DNA of 55,173 bases from Myxococcales bacterium (GTDB lineage Bacteria; Myxococcota_A; Polyangia; Fen-1088): the NCBI GenBank assembly GCA_003158455.1, contig PMJO01000169.1:1-55173 (forward strand), written 5' to 3'. Positions within the stretch are counted from its first letter, which is position 1. The number at the start of each line of letters is the position of its first letter. The notes under the pieces are model-generated. The model ran no database searches and was not told where the DNA came from. It saw nothing but the letters and a program-made list of their open reading frames with translations. The translations under genes were made by a program, and so were the position numbers. Positions 20,298 through 29,417 of the stretch are shown here, in pieces.

Positions 20298-21017
20298 CTA
20301 GCTCCCCCCGCGCTCAGCCTGCAACGCCGCCAACGCCATTTCGGCCGCATTCTGCTGGGCTTCTTTCTTCGACTTTCCGCGCGCGCGGCCGTACTCCTTG
20401 TCGCCAAGCGAGATGGCCACCTCGAAGGTCTTGTCGTGATCGGGCCCGTGCTCGGCGACGACCGTGTAGCGCGGCGGAAGTTGCAGGCAGGCTTGCGAGA
20501 CTTCCTGCAAACGCGACTTGAAATCGCGGGCAGTGCTGCCCGGTGAGTCGGCCAGCGCGGGCTGGAACAGTTTTTCCACCACCTGCATGGCTGCGACGAA
20601 GCCCCCGTCGAGATAGACAGCGCCCAACAGCGCTTCCAGCGCGTTGGACAAGAGCGACCGTTTCTGCCGCCCGCCGGCCTGTTCCTCACCGCGACCAAGG
20701 AAAATCCACTGGCCCAACAACAGGTCGTCCGATACGCGCGCCAAACCCGCCTCATTGACCAAGGCGGAACGTGCCTTGGAAAGCTCGCCCTCGGGATGCT
20801 CGGGATAGCGCCGCATCAACATGTCGCTTATGGCCAAGGACAGCACCGAGTCACCCAAAAACTCCATGCGCTCGTTGTCCGAGCGATCGGTCTTCTGCGT
20901 CTCGTTCATCCACGATCTGTGCGTCAACGCGGTCTCGCACAGAGTGGGATCACGAAAAAAATAGCCGAGCCTTTCCTCGAGCGCGGCATAGGGCGAAGAC
21001 CTGTCGGTAGACGTCAT
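20298..21017 (-). CDS. rnc: Ribonuclease III
   Basis: The 239-residue protein has the RNase III catalytic signature NERMEFLGDSVL (Glu52, Asp56), a second acidic cluster in SNALEALLGAVYLDGG, and a C-terminal double-stranded RNA-binding domain from about DFKSRLQE to the end. It cleaves double-stranded RNA, including rRNA precursors. The ATG at 21017 is preferred over a TTG at 21035. It is cotranscribed with cca, whose GTG start follows its stop directly, forming a small RNA-processing operon. It diverges from the UbiB-like gene, with about 33 bp between starts. Confidence 0.96.
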   Translation of the reverse strand: MTSTDRSSPYAALEERLGYFFRDPTLCETALTHRSWMNETQKTDRSDNERMEFLGDSVLSLAISDMLMRRYPEHPEGELSKARSALVNEAGLARVSDDLLLGQWIFLGRGEEQAGGRQKRSLLSNALEALLGAVYLDGGFVAAMQVVEKLFQPALADSPGSTARDFKSRLQEVSQACLQLPPRYTVVAEHGPDHDKTFEVAISLGDKEYGRARGKSKKEAQQNAAEMALAALQAERGGS

Positions 21018-21050
21018 TCGTGGAGAGTGGGACAATCATAGCCTCCTGCG

Positions 21051-22358
21051 ATGGTGCGAGCCACTTTCACCAACACGCGGCTCTTTCTCCGCGCCCTGAC
21101 CATACTTGTCCTGCTCATCCAGCAAGGATTGCGTTGGCTCGCGGGCTGGGTGTGGCTGGTCATCACCTTCGCGGGACGCAAACGCCGCCAGGCCTGGTTT
21201 GGCCGCTGCGTGCTCAATCTCTTTCGCAGGCTGGGTGCCACCTTCATCAAGGTTGGCCAGATCATGAGTACGCGTCCCGATCTGCTTCCCGAATACATCA
21301 CGCACGCCTTGGTGCACCTGCAGGATGACGTGGGACCGTTTGCCTTTGCCCATGTGGTGCGCACCATCGAGGAGGATCTGCATCGGCCACTGCACGAGAT
21401 CTTCGCCGAATTTGCCACGGTTCCATTGGCCTCGGCTTCGGTCGCGCAGGTACACAAGGCGCGCCTGCCCGACGGCCGCGTGGTGGCGGTCAAGGTGCGG
21501 CGACCCAACCTGGTCGAGCTGTGCACCTTCGACCTTGCGGTCATGCGCACGGTGGCGCGTTGGCTAGGCAAGTTGCCCCCCCTTGTCCCGGTGCAACCGG
21601 AGTCTGCGGTCGAGGAATTCGGACGCGCGGTATTCGCCCAACTCGACTTCTGCGTCGAGGCGAACAACAACCGACGTTTTCGCGAAAACTTCCGCGACGA
21701 GCACGAGGTGGTCTTCCCCGAGGTACTGGCCGAGCTGTCCAGCGAGCGCATCCTGTGCATGTCGTTTATCGAAGGGACCAAGATCCTGAGCGTCGGCCAG
21801 ACCCGATCGGATCCCAAACGCATCGCCCGGCTGGGCATGCACGCCCTCATGAAGATGATCTTCGAGGACGGTTTCGTTCATGCCGATTTGCACCCGGGGA
21901 ACATCTTCATCACCACGGACGATCGGGTGGCCCTGGTCGACCTGGGCCTGGTCGGGGAGCTTGACCCCTTTCACCGCGCGGCCCTGGCGCGCTTCTTTGC
22001 CGCCTGGGCGCAGCGGGATGGCGACGCGATGGCCAAGCAGATGTACTCGCTGTCCACCAGCCACGCCAACGACCAGAAAACCTACGATGCCTTCCGGGCT
22101 TCGGTCATCGATTTCGTGGGCCGCTACTGGGGCCAGCGCCTGGCCGATGTCCAGATCGGCAAGGTGCTGGTCGACATGCTGGGCATTCTGCGGCGCCATC
22201 GTATCCGCATGACCCCGGCGTTCACCATCGTGAACATCGCCATCGCGATCACCGAAGGCATCGGCAAGCAGCTCGATCCCAATCTCGACCTCATGGCCGA
22301 GGCCATCCCGTTTTTCATGGCGCATCCGTCCCTGGCCGCGCCCGCGGCAGAGGGCTAG
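21051..22358 (+). CDS. UbiB/ABC1 (AarF) family atypical kinase
   Basis: The 435-residue protein has an N-terminal hydrophobic stretch and the family KxGQ motif as KVGQ (67-70, followed by IMSTRPDLLP). It also has the Ala-rich nucleotide loop written ASASVAQVH, the catalytic region HADLHPGN and the metal motif region VALVDLGL. UbiB/ADCK proteins are ATPases or kinases that support ubiquinone or other isoprenoid-lipid metabolism at membranes. Usual C-terminal membrane helices are not obvious, though the last 60 residues are moderately hydrophobic. No ubiquinone genes lie alongside, so the precise role is open. Confidence 0.9.
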   Translation: MVRATFTNTRLFLRALTILVLLIQQGLRWLAGWVWLVITFAGRKRRQAWFGRCVLNLFRRLGATFIKVGQIMSTRPDLLPEYITHALVHLQDDVGPFAFAHVVRTIEEDLHRPLHEIFAEFATVPLASASVAQVHKARLPDGRVVAVKVRRPNLVELCTFDLAVMRTVARWLGKLPPLVPVQPESAVEEFGRAVFAQLDFCVEANNNRRFRENFRDEHEVVFPEVLAELSSERILCMSFIEGTKILSVGQTRSDPKRIARLGMHALMKMIFEDGFVHADLHPGNIFITTDDRVALVDLGLVGELDPFHRAALARFFAAWAQRDGDAMAKQMYSLSTSHANDQKTYDAFRASVIDFVGRYWGQRLADVQIGKVLVDMLGILRRHRIRMTPAFTIVNIAIAITEGIGKQLDPNLDLMAEAIPFFMAHPSLAAPAAEG

Positions 22359-22467
22359 CCCTTCTTCGGCGATTCGTCCTGCCTCCTTGCGCGCCCGGCA
22401 CAGCATCCTATGCTTTGGCGCGACTGCGTCTCAAGGCAATCCAAAGCCCCAAGCAAAGGAGTTTTCC

Positions 22468-22968
22468 GTGCCCACCACCATCGACAATCTAAAGACCGCC
22501 TTTGCTGGCGAAAGCCAGGCCAATCGAAAATACCTCGCCTTTGCGCGCCGAGCGGAGCGGGATGGCTTTCCTCAGATCGCCAAGCTCTTCCGCGCCGCCG
22601 CCGAGGCCGAGACCATTCACGCTCTCTCTCATCTGCAGAACATGGGCGGCGTGGCCTCTACGGTCGAGAATCTGCAAGCAGCTATCGCCGGCGAAACCTA
22701 CGAGTACAGCGAAATGTACCCGCCCATGGTGGAACAGGCAAAGAGCGAGAATCACAAGGGCAAGACCATGCTGGAACATGCCAGCAAGGTTGAGCGCGTA
22801 CATGCGGACCTCTACCAGCAAGCCCTAGCCGCTCTGCAAGCGGGCAAGGATCTGGACGCGATGGACGTCTACCTCTGTCCGGTGTGCGGTCACCTGGAGT
22901 TGGGCAAGCCACCCGAGAAGTGCCCAATCTGCGGCTTGCCGGCTGCCCGCTATCAGAAAATCGGATAG
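22468..22968 (+). CDS. Rubrerythrin
   Basis: The GTG at 22468 is chosen because AAAGGAG (22455-22461) sits 6 nt upstream, giving 166 residues. The N-terminal ferritin-like four-helix domain carries diiron ligands (AGESQANRKY, then AAEAETIHALSH, GETYEYSEM, and the later ERVHADLY). The C-terminal rubredoxin-like Fe(Cys)4 site is CPVCG ... CPICG. Rubrerythrins reduce hydrogen peroxide in the cytoplasm, protecting cells at low oxygen. Length and domain order are typical. It stands alone, with no associated superoxide reductase or rubredoxin gene. Confidence 0.95.
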   Translation: MPTTIDNLKTAFAGESQANRKYLAFARRAERDGFPQIAKLFRAAAEAETIHALSHLQNMGGVASTVENLQAAIAGETYEYSEMYPPMVEQAKSENHKGKTMLEHASKVERVHADLYQQALAALQAGKDLDAMDVYLCPVCGHLELGKPPEKCPICGLPAARYQKIG

Positions 22969-23104
22969 CCACAACCTGCCGAGAACAGCGCAGGTCTGGA
23001 CCTGCGCGCACCCGGAGACCAGCAATCGCCGCGGCGATCGCCACATCATGTAGACTGTGTGCCATGATTGCGCGTCGCGTAAAGCTCCCGGTCGGGCCCT
23101 AGCG

Positions 23105-26100
23105 ATGTCGTTCGTAGGCACAGATCGGTTCAAAGTCATCCGCCTCCTCGGCAGCGGGAGCATGGGTACCGTGTATCTGGTCTTCGATCGACAGCTAGGC
23201 ATGGAGGTTGCGCTCAAGCTGCTGGACCTTTGGGACGGCATGGACTTGTATCGGTTCAAAGGCGAGTTCCGCGCCCTCGCAGACATCAAGCACCCCAACC
23301 TGGCCACTCTGCACGAGCTGATCGGCGAGGGGCCACTGTGGTTCTTCACCATGGAGTACGTGGCGGGCGTGCCCTTTGACCATTTCCTGTTGGGCGCAGC
23401 GCCGGCGAGCCACGTCCCAGTGGCCTCCGTGTCGAAATCGGTTGACACCCAACGCACCACCAAACCCGGGCGGGCCACGTCTTCTCCGCAACCCGATCGG
23501 CCGCGGCCGGAATGGGCCCGTCGCGACGCTGAACCTGTGCTGACGCGGGCGACGCCACGCGCGCAACCTGATCGCCGGCGGCTGCACATGACACTGCGGC
23601 AGCTCTGTGCTGGGGTGCATGCCATGCACCGGGCCGGCTGCATTCACCGCGATCTCAAGCCGTCGAACGTGCTAGTGACACCGGAGGGCCGAGTGGTGGT
23701 GCTGGATTTCGGCCTCGCCCGACCGGCCGGAACGCGGTCGTTCGGGGGCGACGGGCTGACCGGAACCCCGGCCTACATGGCGCCCGAGCAGGCGAAGGGC
23801 GGGCTCTCGCAGCCCGCTGCCGACTGGTACTCCGTGGGCGCCATGCTGTACGAGGTGCTGACCGGACGCCTGCCCCATCAAGGCGACATGATGGAGATTC
23901 TGCTCAAGAAGCAGAGCGAGGAGCCGCCCGCACCCATCGCAGTGGATCCCCTGGCTGATCCCGAATTGAGTCGGCTGTGTGTGCAGCTTCTGCGGCGCGA
24001 TCCAGCGCAGCGTCCCGGTGGCGCGGAGATCTTGGCCCAGTTCGACGCCGGCGCCACGCCCCCGCCACTGTCTGAGGCTGAAACGGGGACGATTCGGGCT
24101 GGCGCCCCGCTTTTCATCGGACGCACGGAAGAGATGCGGGCCCTGCGCCGCGGCTACGGCAGCGCGTGCGACGGCAACCTTGCTCTGGTGCTGGTCCAGG
24201 GCGCTTCCGGCATCGGCAAGACCGCGCTGGTCGAACGCTTCTTGGATCAGATCACAGCCGCCGAACCGTTTCGCCGGCCTCTCATCCTGCGCGGCCGCTG
24301 CCACGAGCGCGAGACGCTGCCCTTCAAGGCCTTCGACAGCATCGTGGATGCGCTCAGTTCCCGGCTGGCTGGCCTGGGTGCCGCCGAGCTGGCGCAGGTG
24401 TTGCCGGTGGGGGTCGCGTATTTGTCCGAGATCTTCCCGGTGTTGTGCCGGCTGGAGCGACTGGAACACGCACACGACTGGCTGCCGAAGATTCACGACG
24501 CGAATGAGCTGCGCAACCGAGCCTTTTCCGGATTTCACGAGCTGCTCAAGCGCTTGGCGCAACGACAGCCGGTGGTGGCTTTCATCGACGATCTGCAGTG
24601 GGCCGACCGCGACAGCTTCGTGCTCTTGCAGGCGCTGCTACGAAACGCCAGCGTGCCTGGCTTGATGCTGGTGGCCACCTGCCGGCCGGTTTCCCCGGAC
24701 GATGCGCTGGCGGCAGTGCTGAGCGAGATCGAGGCACATCCCACGGTGATGCGTGTGCAGATCGGCCCGCTCTCGCCCGAGGCGGTCTCGGCCCTCGTGG
24801 ATCGGCAAGCCGACTTGGGCGAGCTTGACCAGCCGGTCAAGCAGCGCCTGGCCGAGTCGGTGGTGCAGGAAGCGGGCGGCAACCCGCTATTCACGCTGGA
24901 ACTGCTGCGCTACCTCTACGACGTGGTGTTGCCGCGGGACGGGTCCGTGGCCTTCAGCGCGGGAAACGCCGTGAGCCTGGACGCCCTGATCCTGGAGCGT
25001 CTGCGCACCTTGCCCGCACAAAGCCAGCGTCTGCTAGAGGTCATCGCGGTGGCAGGTGATCCACTGCCACAGAAGGCGCTGGCCGACGCAGCCGGCGTGC
25101 CCCTCGGGTGCGAGGATTGGGAGCGTGGCATCTCGGCCCTGGCGCAAGCGCGTTTGATCCGGCGCGCGGGCGGACAGGGATCGGACTTGGTCGAGCCGTA
25201 CCACGACCGCATAGGCGAGGCGGTGCTGAGCAGCCTGGACGAGGCGACGCTGCGCCAGCTGCGCACCGGCATCGCGCACGCCATCGAAAAATGGGGCCGT
25301 GAGCGCACCGACATGCTGTCCCGCTACTGGTTGGAGGCGGATGACCACGAGCGCGCCAAGTACTACGCGCGCGAGGCGGCGATCCAGGCACGCACCAAGC
25401 TGGCCTTCGATCGCGCCGCGCAGCTATACCAAACCGCGGCGGCGCTGGAGTCGGATCACGGGCCAAGACGCGAGCTTCTCCACGCGCTGGGTGACTGCCA
25501 GGCCTGCAACGGAATGCCCTCGCTGGCAGCGGAGGCGTACCAGCAGGCCGCCGCGCTGAGCGGGCCTGAACTGGCGCTCCGCTTGCATCACCTGGCGGCT
25601 GAGCAGCTTCTGCGCGGAGGCCATATCGTGCGCGGGCTCGAGATCGTGGGCGAAGTGCTGGATCAAGCCGGGCTGCACCTGGCGCGCGGTCCGCGGCGCG
25701 CGCTTTGGGCAGTGACCTGGCGCCTGCTGTGGCTGCGCGTGCGCGGAATCAAGTTCGAGGAACGGCCGCCCGCCAGCATACCGGCCGAGCAGGCCCACCT
25801 GCTCGACGTGCTGTGGTCGGTGAATATCGGTCTGGGCGTGGTGGACACCCTGCGCGCCGACGATTTCCTGCTGCGTTTTGTCCTGCTGGCACTCAAGGCT
25901 GGGGATATCCGGCGGGTGGCACAGGGACTGGCCGTGCTGGCCGGACAACTGGCGGCGCTAGGCAGCTCGCACCAGCGCTGGGCGGCTCGCCTGGCGGCGC
26001 AGTCCGAGGTGCTGGCCCGCCGATCGTCGGACGCAGCGACCATAGGGTTGGCACGCATGAGCAAGGCTCTGGTGCGCTACTTCGCGGGCGAGTGGGACGC

Positions 26101-26980
26101 GGTGGCGACCGAACTCATCGCGATCGAGCAGTACCTGCTCACGCACTGTCTGAACGTAAGCTGGGAGCTGGCAACCACGCGCTCGTTCGCGTGCTTCTCG
26201 CTACGTCTGTCAGGCCGACTGCGCGAACTGGCCGAATGCTTCGATCGCTACACCGCGGACGCCGATCGCACCGGCGACCGCTACCTCGCCACCAACCTGC
26301 GCACCTACCAGTCCATGGTCTGGCTAATCCGCGACGATCCCGAGCGCGCCGCGCGCGAGATAGAGGGCGTCCTGGATCCCTGGCCGCGCGACCTGTACCA
26401 CGTGCAGCACTTCTTCCACCTGTACGCGCGCTGCGAGCAGGCGCTGTACCGCGAGCGTCCCGAGCAGGCCAGGGATGCGCTGGCGGCCGAGCAGCCGCGG
26501 CTTGTCGGCTCCGCGCTGCTCAAGATCAACGGCATCCGCATCGAACACGATTGGATCTCGGGCCGCGTGGCACTGGCCGTGGCCGAGAGGCTGCCGGTGG
26601 AGGAGCGCGCCCCGCACCTGCGCCGAGCGCGCCGGCACGCGCGCAGCCTGGCCCGGGCTGTGCACCAGACCGGCGTCGCCATGGGCGCCCTGCTGGAGGC
26701 CGGCAGCTGCTGGCTGGAACCATCGCCATCGCGTGCCTTGGCCGTGGTCGCACTGGAGCGCGCTGTGGCTACCGCTGAGGCAGCCGGCGCCCCGTTGCTG
26801 GCCGAGGCGGGCCGCCGCTGGTTGGGCGAGTTACACGGCAACCCCGCGGGCGAGAATCTCCGCGAAAGCTCGCAGCGCTGGATGACCGACCGGGGCGTAA
26901 AGGATCCTGATCGCTTTGCCCACCTGATCGCACCTGGCTTCGCGTGCCCGCAGCCCGGGTGCGACGCCGTCAGCTTGTGA
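23105..26980 (+). CDS. Large Ser/Thr kinase fused to AAA-type ATPase and TPR region (PknK-like regulator)
   Basis: The 1291-residue protein starts with a kinase domain (GSGSMG 16-21, Lys38, HRDLKPSN, DFGLARP, GTPAYMAPEQ). A ~65-residue basic, Pro-rich insertion sits before the catalytic loop. After the kinase comes a STAND/AAA ATPase module (FIGRTEEM, Walker A GASGIGKT near residue 366, Walker B VVAFIDDLQWAD near 490). The final ~550 residues are helical repeats of TPR type. No HTH output domain is seen, so signalling is probably by phosphorylation. The ATG at 23105 begins exactly at the kinase fold. The stop codon coincides with the first bases of a 91-bp repeat shared with the hrpB 3' end, so the present C-terminus may have been created or trimmed by that event. 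Confidence 0.92.
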   Translation: MSFVGTDRFKVIRLLGSGSMGTVYLVFDRQLGMEVALKLLDLWDGMDLYRFKGEFRALADIKHPNLATLHELIGEGPLWFFTMEYVAGVPFDHFLLGAAPASHVPVASVSKSVDTQRTTKPGRATSSPQPDRPRPEWARRDAEPVLTRATPRAQPDRRRLHMTLRQLCAGVHAMHRAGCIHRDLKPSNVLVTPEGRVVVLDFGLARPAGTRSFGGDGLTGTPAYMAPEQAKGGLSQPAADWYSVGAMLYEVLTGRLPHQGDMMEILLKKQSEEPPAPIAVDPLADPELSRLCVQLLRRDPAQRPGGAEILAQFDAGATPPPLSEAETGTIRAGAPLFIGRTEEMRALRRGYGSACDGNLALVLVQGASGIGKTALVERFLDQITAAEPFRRPLILRGRCHERETLPFKAFDSIVDALSSRLAGLGAAELAQVLPVGVAYLSEIFPVLCRLERLEHAHDWLPKIHDANELRNRAFSGFHELLKRLAQRQPVVAFIDDLQWADRDSFVLLQALLRNASVPGLMLVATCRPVSPDDALAAVLSEIEAHPTVMRVQIGPLSPEAVSALVDRQADLGELDQPVKQRLAESVVQEAGGNPLFTLELLRYLYDVVLPRDGSVAFSAGNAVSLDALILERLRTLPAQSQRLLEVIAVAGDPLPQKALADAAGVPLGCEDWERGISALAQARLIRRAGGQGSDLVEPYHDRIGEAVLSSLDEATLRQLRTGIAHAIEKWGRERTDMLSRYWLEADDHERAKYYAREAAIQARTKLAFDRAAQLYQTAAALESDHGPRRELLHALGDCQACNGMPSLAAEAYQQAAALSGPELALRLHHLAAEQLLRGGHIVRGLEIVGEVLDQAGLHLARGPRRALWAVTWRLLWLRVRGIKFEERPPASIPAEQAHLLDVLWSVNIGLGVVDTLRADDFLLRFVLLALKAGDIRRVAQGLAVLAGQLAALGSSHQRWAARLAAQSEVLARRSSDAATIGLARMSKALVRYFAGEWDAVATELIAIEQYLLTHCLNVSWELATTRSFACFSLRLSGRLRELAECFDRYTADADRTGDRYLATNLRTYQSMVWLIRDDPERAAREIEGVLDPWPRDLYHVQHFFHLYARCEQALYRERPEQARDALAAEQPRLVGSALLKINGIRIEHDWISGRVALAVAERLPVEERAPHLRRARRHARSLARAVHQTGVAMGALLEAGSCWLEPSPSRALAVVALERAVATAEAAGAPLLAEAGRRWLGELHGNPAGENLRESSQRWMTDRGVKDPDRFAHLIAPGFACPQPGCDAVSL

Positions 26981-27068
26981 ACGCGCTCACCTGCGCTGCG
27001 GTGGCGTCCCTGGCTTGTGCGGTGCCGGCGCTGTCGCGCTGGCGCCATCCTCGGGCCAAGGGTGGCAC
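26978..27068 (-). repeat. Displaced copy of the hrpB 3' end (91 bp)
   Basis: These bases match 33779-33869 at about 81 of 91 positions without gaps. On the minus strand both copies read HPWPEDGASAT ... PGT.PQRR and stop, the C-terminus of HrpB at 33788. The copy begins at the TGA of the large kinase gene and directly precedes the rearranged BNR gene, so it marks a recombination junction. Confidence 0.8.
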
Positions 27069-27080
27069 AGCCGCAAATAC

Positions 27081-27773
27081 CTATGTCAAGTGTTTCCGAT
27101 TTCCGGCGGAAACCCAGGTCACACCCGCATCGACCGATCGATAGATCGAGCCGCCATTGACGACGGCGACCATTCGGCTGCCGTCGGCAGACTGTTCGCC
27201 GCCGGAGACTACGTCTACGCGTCCACCGACTCGGGTGTGACGTGGAATCCCGGGGCAAAGCCGACGGGCTTCGAGGCCATAGCATCTTCGACGGACGGGA
27301 CCCACTTGCTGGGCGCCACGTTCTCTGGCCATCTGGATGTCTCGACCGATTCGGGCGCGACGTGGACTCAACGGGGCCCGGTGCTCGAATGGACAGCAGT
27401 GGCGTCATCCAGCTCGGGACAGAATCTGATCGCGGTTGCTCAAGACGGCGGCCACGTCTACCTTTCGTCTGACTACGGCGTCACTTGGACGCCTCGCGAT
27501 CCCGTCCACGACTTCATGTCGGTGGCTTCATCGGCCGACGGCAGCAATTTGGTAACGGCGGCTCGCAACGGCTTCCTCTATGTTTCGACCGATTTCGGTG
27601 CGACCTGGGCCCAGTCCGGTTCCGTGCAGAACTGGTCGGCCGTTGCCTCATCGGCGGATGGCCTGACCCTGCTCGCCGCGGTCGACGGTGGATACCTGTA
27701 CCGGTCGACCGATGGCGGTGCCCACTGGGGCCATAGCGCAATAGTCTTCCTGGTCGGTGAGCCGACAGGATAG
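27081..27773 (+). pseudogene. Broken BNR/sortilin-type propeller gene with one repeat inverted
   Basis: From about 27195 the plus strand encodes four to five propeller repeats of the type SADGSNLVTAARNGFLYVSTDFGATW, ending at 27773 shortly after YRSTDGGAHWGH. The expected preceding repeat is found instead on the minus strand at 27190-27081 (SADGSRMVAVVNGGSIYRSVDAGVTW). The 5' part has therefore been inverted, and there is no signal peptide or credible start. Families with such repeats are secreted sialidase-, Ycf48- or Vps10-like propellers. A short unrelated protein starting near 27195 cannot be excluded, but no ribosome-binding site is visible. Confidence 0.65.
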
Positions 27774-27784
27774 GGTGTCACCTT

Positions 27785-28606
27785 GTGAGGCAAGTGCCCG
27801 ACAATAAGTTTCAGCGCCGCTACGGACCGTGGGCCATCATCCTCGGTGGTTCGGAGGGAATTGGCGCTGCGTTCGCCCGAGATCTCGGAAATCGAGGGTT
27901 CAACCTCGTGCTCGTGGCTCGGCGGCCGGCGCCGCTTGATGATCTGGCCACTCGATTGCGCCAGCAGCAAGGTGTGGAGGTGAGGACCTTGGCCCTCGAC
28001 CTTGGTGCGCGCGAGGCATCTGACGTCATCATCGAGGCCACCCGGCCTCTCGACGTGGGCCTGCTGGTTTGTAGCGCTGCCGACTCGCGGGTTGCCTCGT
28101 TCTTCGATCTAAGTCTGGATGAAAAGCTGCACATGCTCGACGTCAACTGCCGCACGCCGCTGGCTGTCGTTCATGGACTGGGCCAACGGATGAAGGCGCG
28201 GGGGCGCGGAGGGATCATCCTCATGTCGTCGCTGGCCGGGGTGTACGGGGGCCCGTTTGTCGCGACCTACGCGGCGACCAAGGCCTTCGCGCGCTTGCTT
28301 GGCGAGAGCCTTTCGGCCGAGCTCGGCAGCGCAGGCGTCGATGTCATTGCTTGTGTCGCCGGACCGACCCACACGCCCACGTACGAACGCGAGGTCGCGG
28401 GCGATGCCCAGGTGATGCGTCCCGAGGTCGTTGTCGCCGAAACCCTGGCGGCCCTCGGCCGGCGCCCCAGCCTGATTCCAGGCCGGCGCAATCGCATCCT
28501 CCATTGGGTCATCAATCAACTTCCACGCGGCTGGGTGATAAAACTCGTGGCAGCAAACATGCGCAAAATCCTTGCACGCGGAAGCAATCGGCCGACGACA
28601 CCTTGA
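27785..28606 (+). CDS. Short-chain dehydrogenase/reductase (17beta-HSD12/3-ketoacyl-CoA-reductase-like)
   Basis: The 273-residue Rossmann-fold enzyme has the cofactor motif GGSEGIGAA near residue 21, with an Arg pair in LVARRP suggesting NADP(H). The usual NAG is replaced by CSAA. The catalytic Ser is in MSSLAG and Tyr-Lys in YAATK. The opening (YGPWAIILGGSEGIG) and the extended C-terminus with a hydrophobic stretch recall the 17beta-hydroxysteroid dehydrogenase type 12 / very-long-chain ketoacyl reductase group. Only 11 nt separate it from the ERG2-like gene, so it is probably in one operon, and a keto-lipid or ketosteroid substrate is a reasonable inference. The start is GTG at 27785. Confidence 0.88.
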   Translation: MRQVPDNKFQRRYGPWAIILGGSEGIGAAFARDLGNRGFNLVLVARRPAPLDDLATRLRQQQGVEVRTLALDLGAREASDVIIEATRPLDVGLLVCSAADSRVASFFDLSLDEKLHMLDVNCRTPLAVVHGLGQRMKARGRGGIILMSSLAGVYGGPFVATYAATKAFARLLGESLSAELGSAGVDVIACVAGPTHTPTYEREVAGDAQVMRPEVVVAETLAALGRRPSLIPGRRNRILHWVINQLPRGWVIKLVAANMRKILARGSNRPTTP

Positions 28607-28617
28607 GAGGAGAAATC

Positions 28618-29310
28618 ATGGGAAAGTACCTGTTCGATCCCGATGTGGTGCACGAGTGTGCCATGCAGTGCTTGGGCAAGCCCAAACCCCAGATGTTCGA
28701 TGTGTTTGCCCAGGCGCTGGCCGCACACCATCCCAACATTCTCGATTTTTCGCAGCCCTGGATCTACAGCATCGCGGGGGGCGCGCTGATCCAGATGAAG
28801 CTCTACTACGCCTCGCTGAACGAATACATCATGATTTGGGGCACGCCCATCGGATCGGAGGGCCATTCGGGAAGACACTTCACCGGTTTCTGGGACACGG
28901 TCATCGACGGCGAGACCTGGTATTACGGAGAGGGTCAATTCGAGAAATCGGTCTACGTCCCTGGCGACCGGATCTACGTCGGCCCAGGCCAGGCGCGCGC
29001 CATGAATTTCACCAATGGCGTCTGGGCGGTGGAATATGCGCGCGGCCGCCTGCCCCTCAGCATTCCCTTCGGCATCGCCGATGAAATTCTGAGCTGCCTC
29101 GACTTCCTGACGGTAATTCGCACGCTCAGCATCTATACCGACCTAATCTTCCGCAATGTGCGCCGCCGGTTGGGTGTGGTGGCAGGCTTTCCCGCTGCGG
29201 CAATCGCCGCCGTGGCCCGTGCGGTGACTCGTAGATTGGCGCCTCCGCCCGAGGTGGACGCAATCCCGAAAGACAATATCCGCCGGCGATCGCGCCCGCG
29301 GGCCGAGTAG
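28618..29310 (+). CDS. ERG2/sigma-1 receptor family protein (sterol C8-isomerase-like)
   Basis: The 230-residue protein starts at an ATG with a strong AGAGGAG 5 nt upstream. It aligns by eye over most of its length with fungal ERG2 and the mammalian sigma-1 receptor: an AGGA motif (53-56), SLNEYIMIWGT, GSEGHSGR (79-86), WDTVIDG, EKSVYVPGD, VGPGQA, WAVEYARG and IPFGIADEILSCLDFLT. The paired acidic residues that bind ligand in sigma-1 (Asp126, Glu172) correspond to Asp93 and Glu139. Yeast ERG2 moves the sterol double bond from C8 to C7. The N-terminal membrane helix of sigma-1 is missing. A basic C-terminal tail of ~45 residues is extra. Cytoplasmic, possibly membrane-associated; substrate unproven. 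Confidence 0.88.
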   Translation: MGKYLFDPDVVHECAMQCLGKPKPQMFDVFAQALAAHHPNILDFSQPWIYSIAGGALIQMKLYYASLNEYIMIWGTPIGSEGHSGRHFTGFWDTVIDGETWYYGEGQFEKSVYVPGDRIYVGPGQARAMNFTNGVWAVEYARGRLPLSIPFGIADEILSCLDFLTVIRTLSIYTDLIFRNVRRRLGVVAGFPAAAIAAVARAVTRRLAPPPEVDAIPKDNIRRRSRPRAE

Positions 29311-29332
29311 CGCAGAACCACGCGAAGGTCAT

Positions 29333-29417
29333 GGTGCCTAGTCAAAACGAACCAGATTCTTCTGCACCAAAGAGCGTCAAGGAATCCCTTCGACCCAAGT
29401 CTGGCCCTCCGTCGGTG
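29333..29417 (+). repeat. 85-bp direct repeat, left copy
   Basis: It matches 31302-31386 at about 76 of 85 positions without gaps, starting GGTGCCTAGTCAAAACGA. Together they flank the secreted-protein gene at 29535-31226. The remaining intergenic bases to 29534 hold only a weak inverted repeat (GACCCG at 29509, CGGGTC at 29531). Confidence 0.9.

Noticed and set aside
20297-20755. N-terminal extension of the CCA-adding enzyme
   Set aside because: The extra codons are the rnc gene in another frame; the nucleotidyltransferase fold starts at the GTG at 20296.
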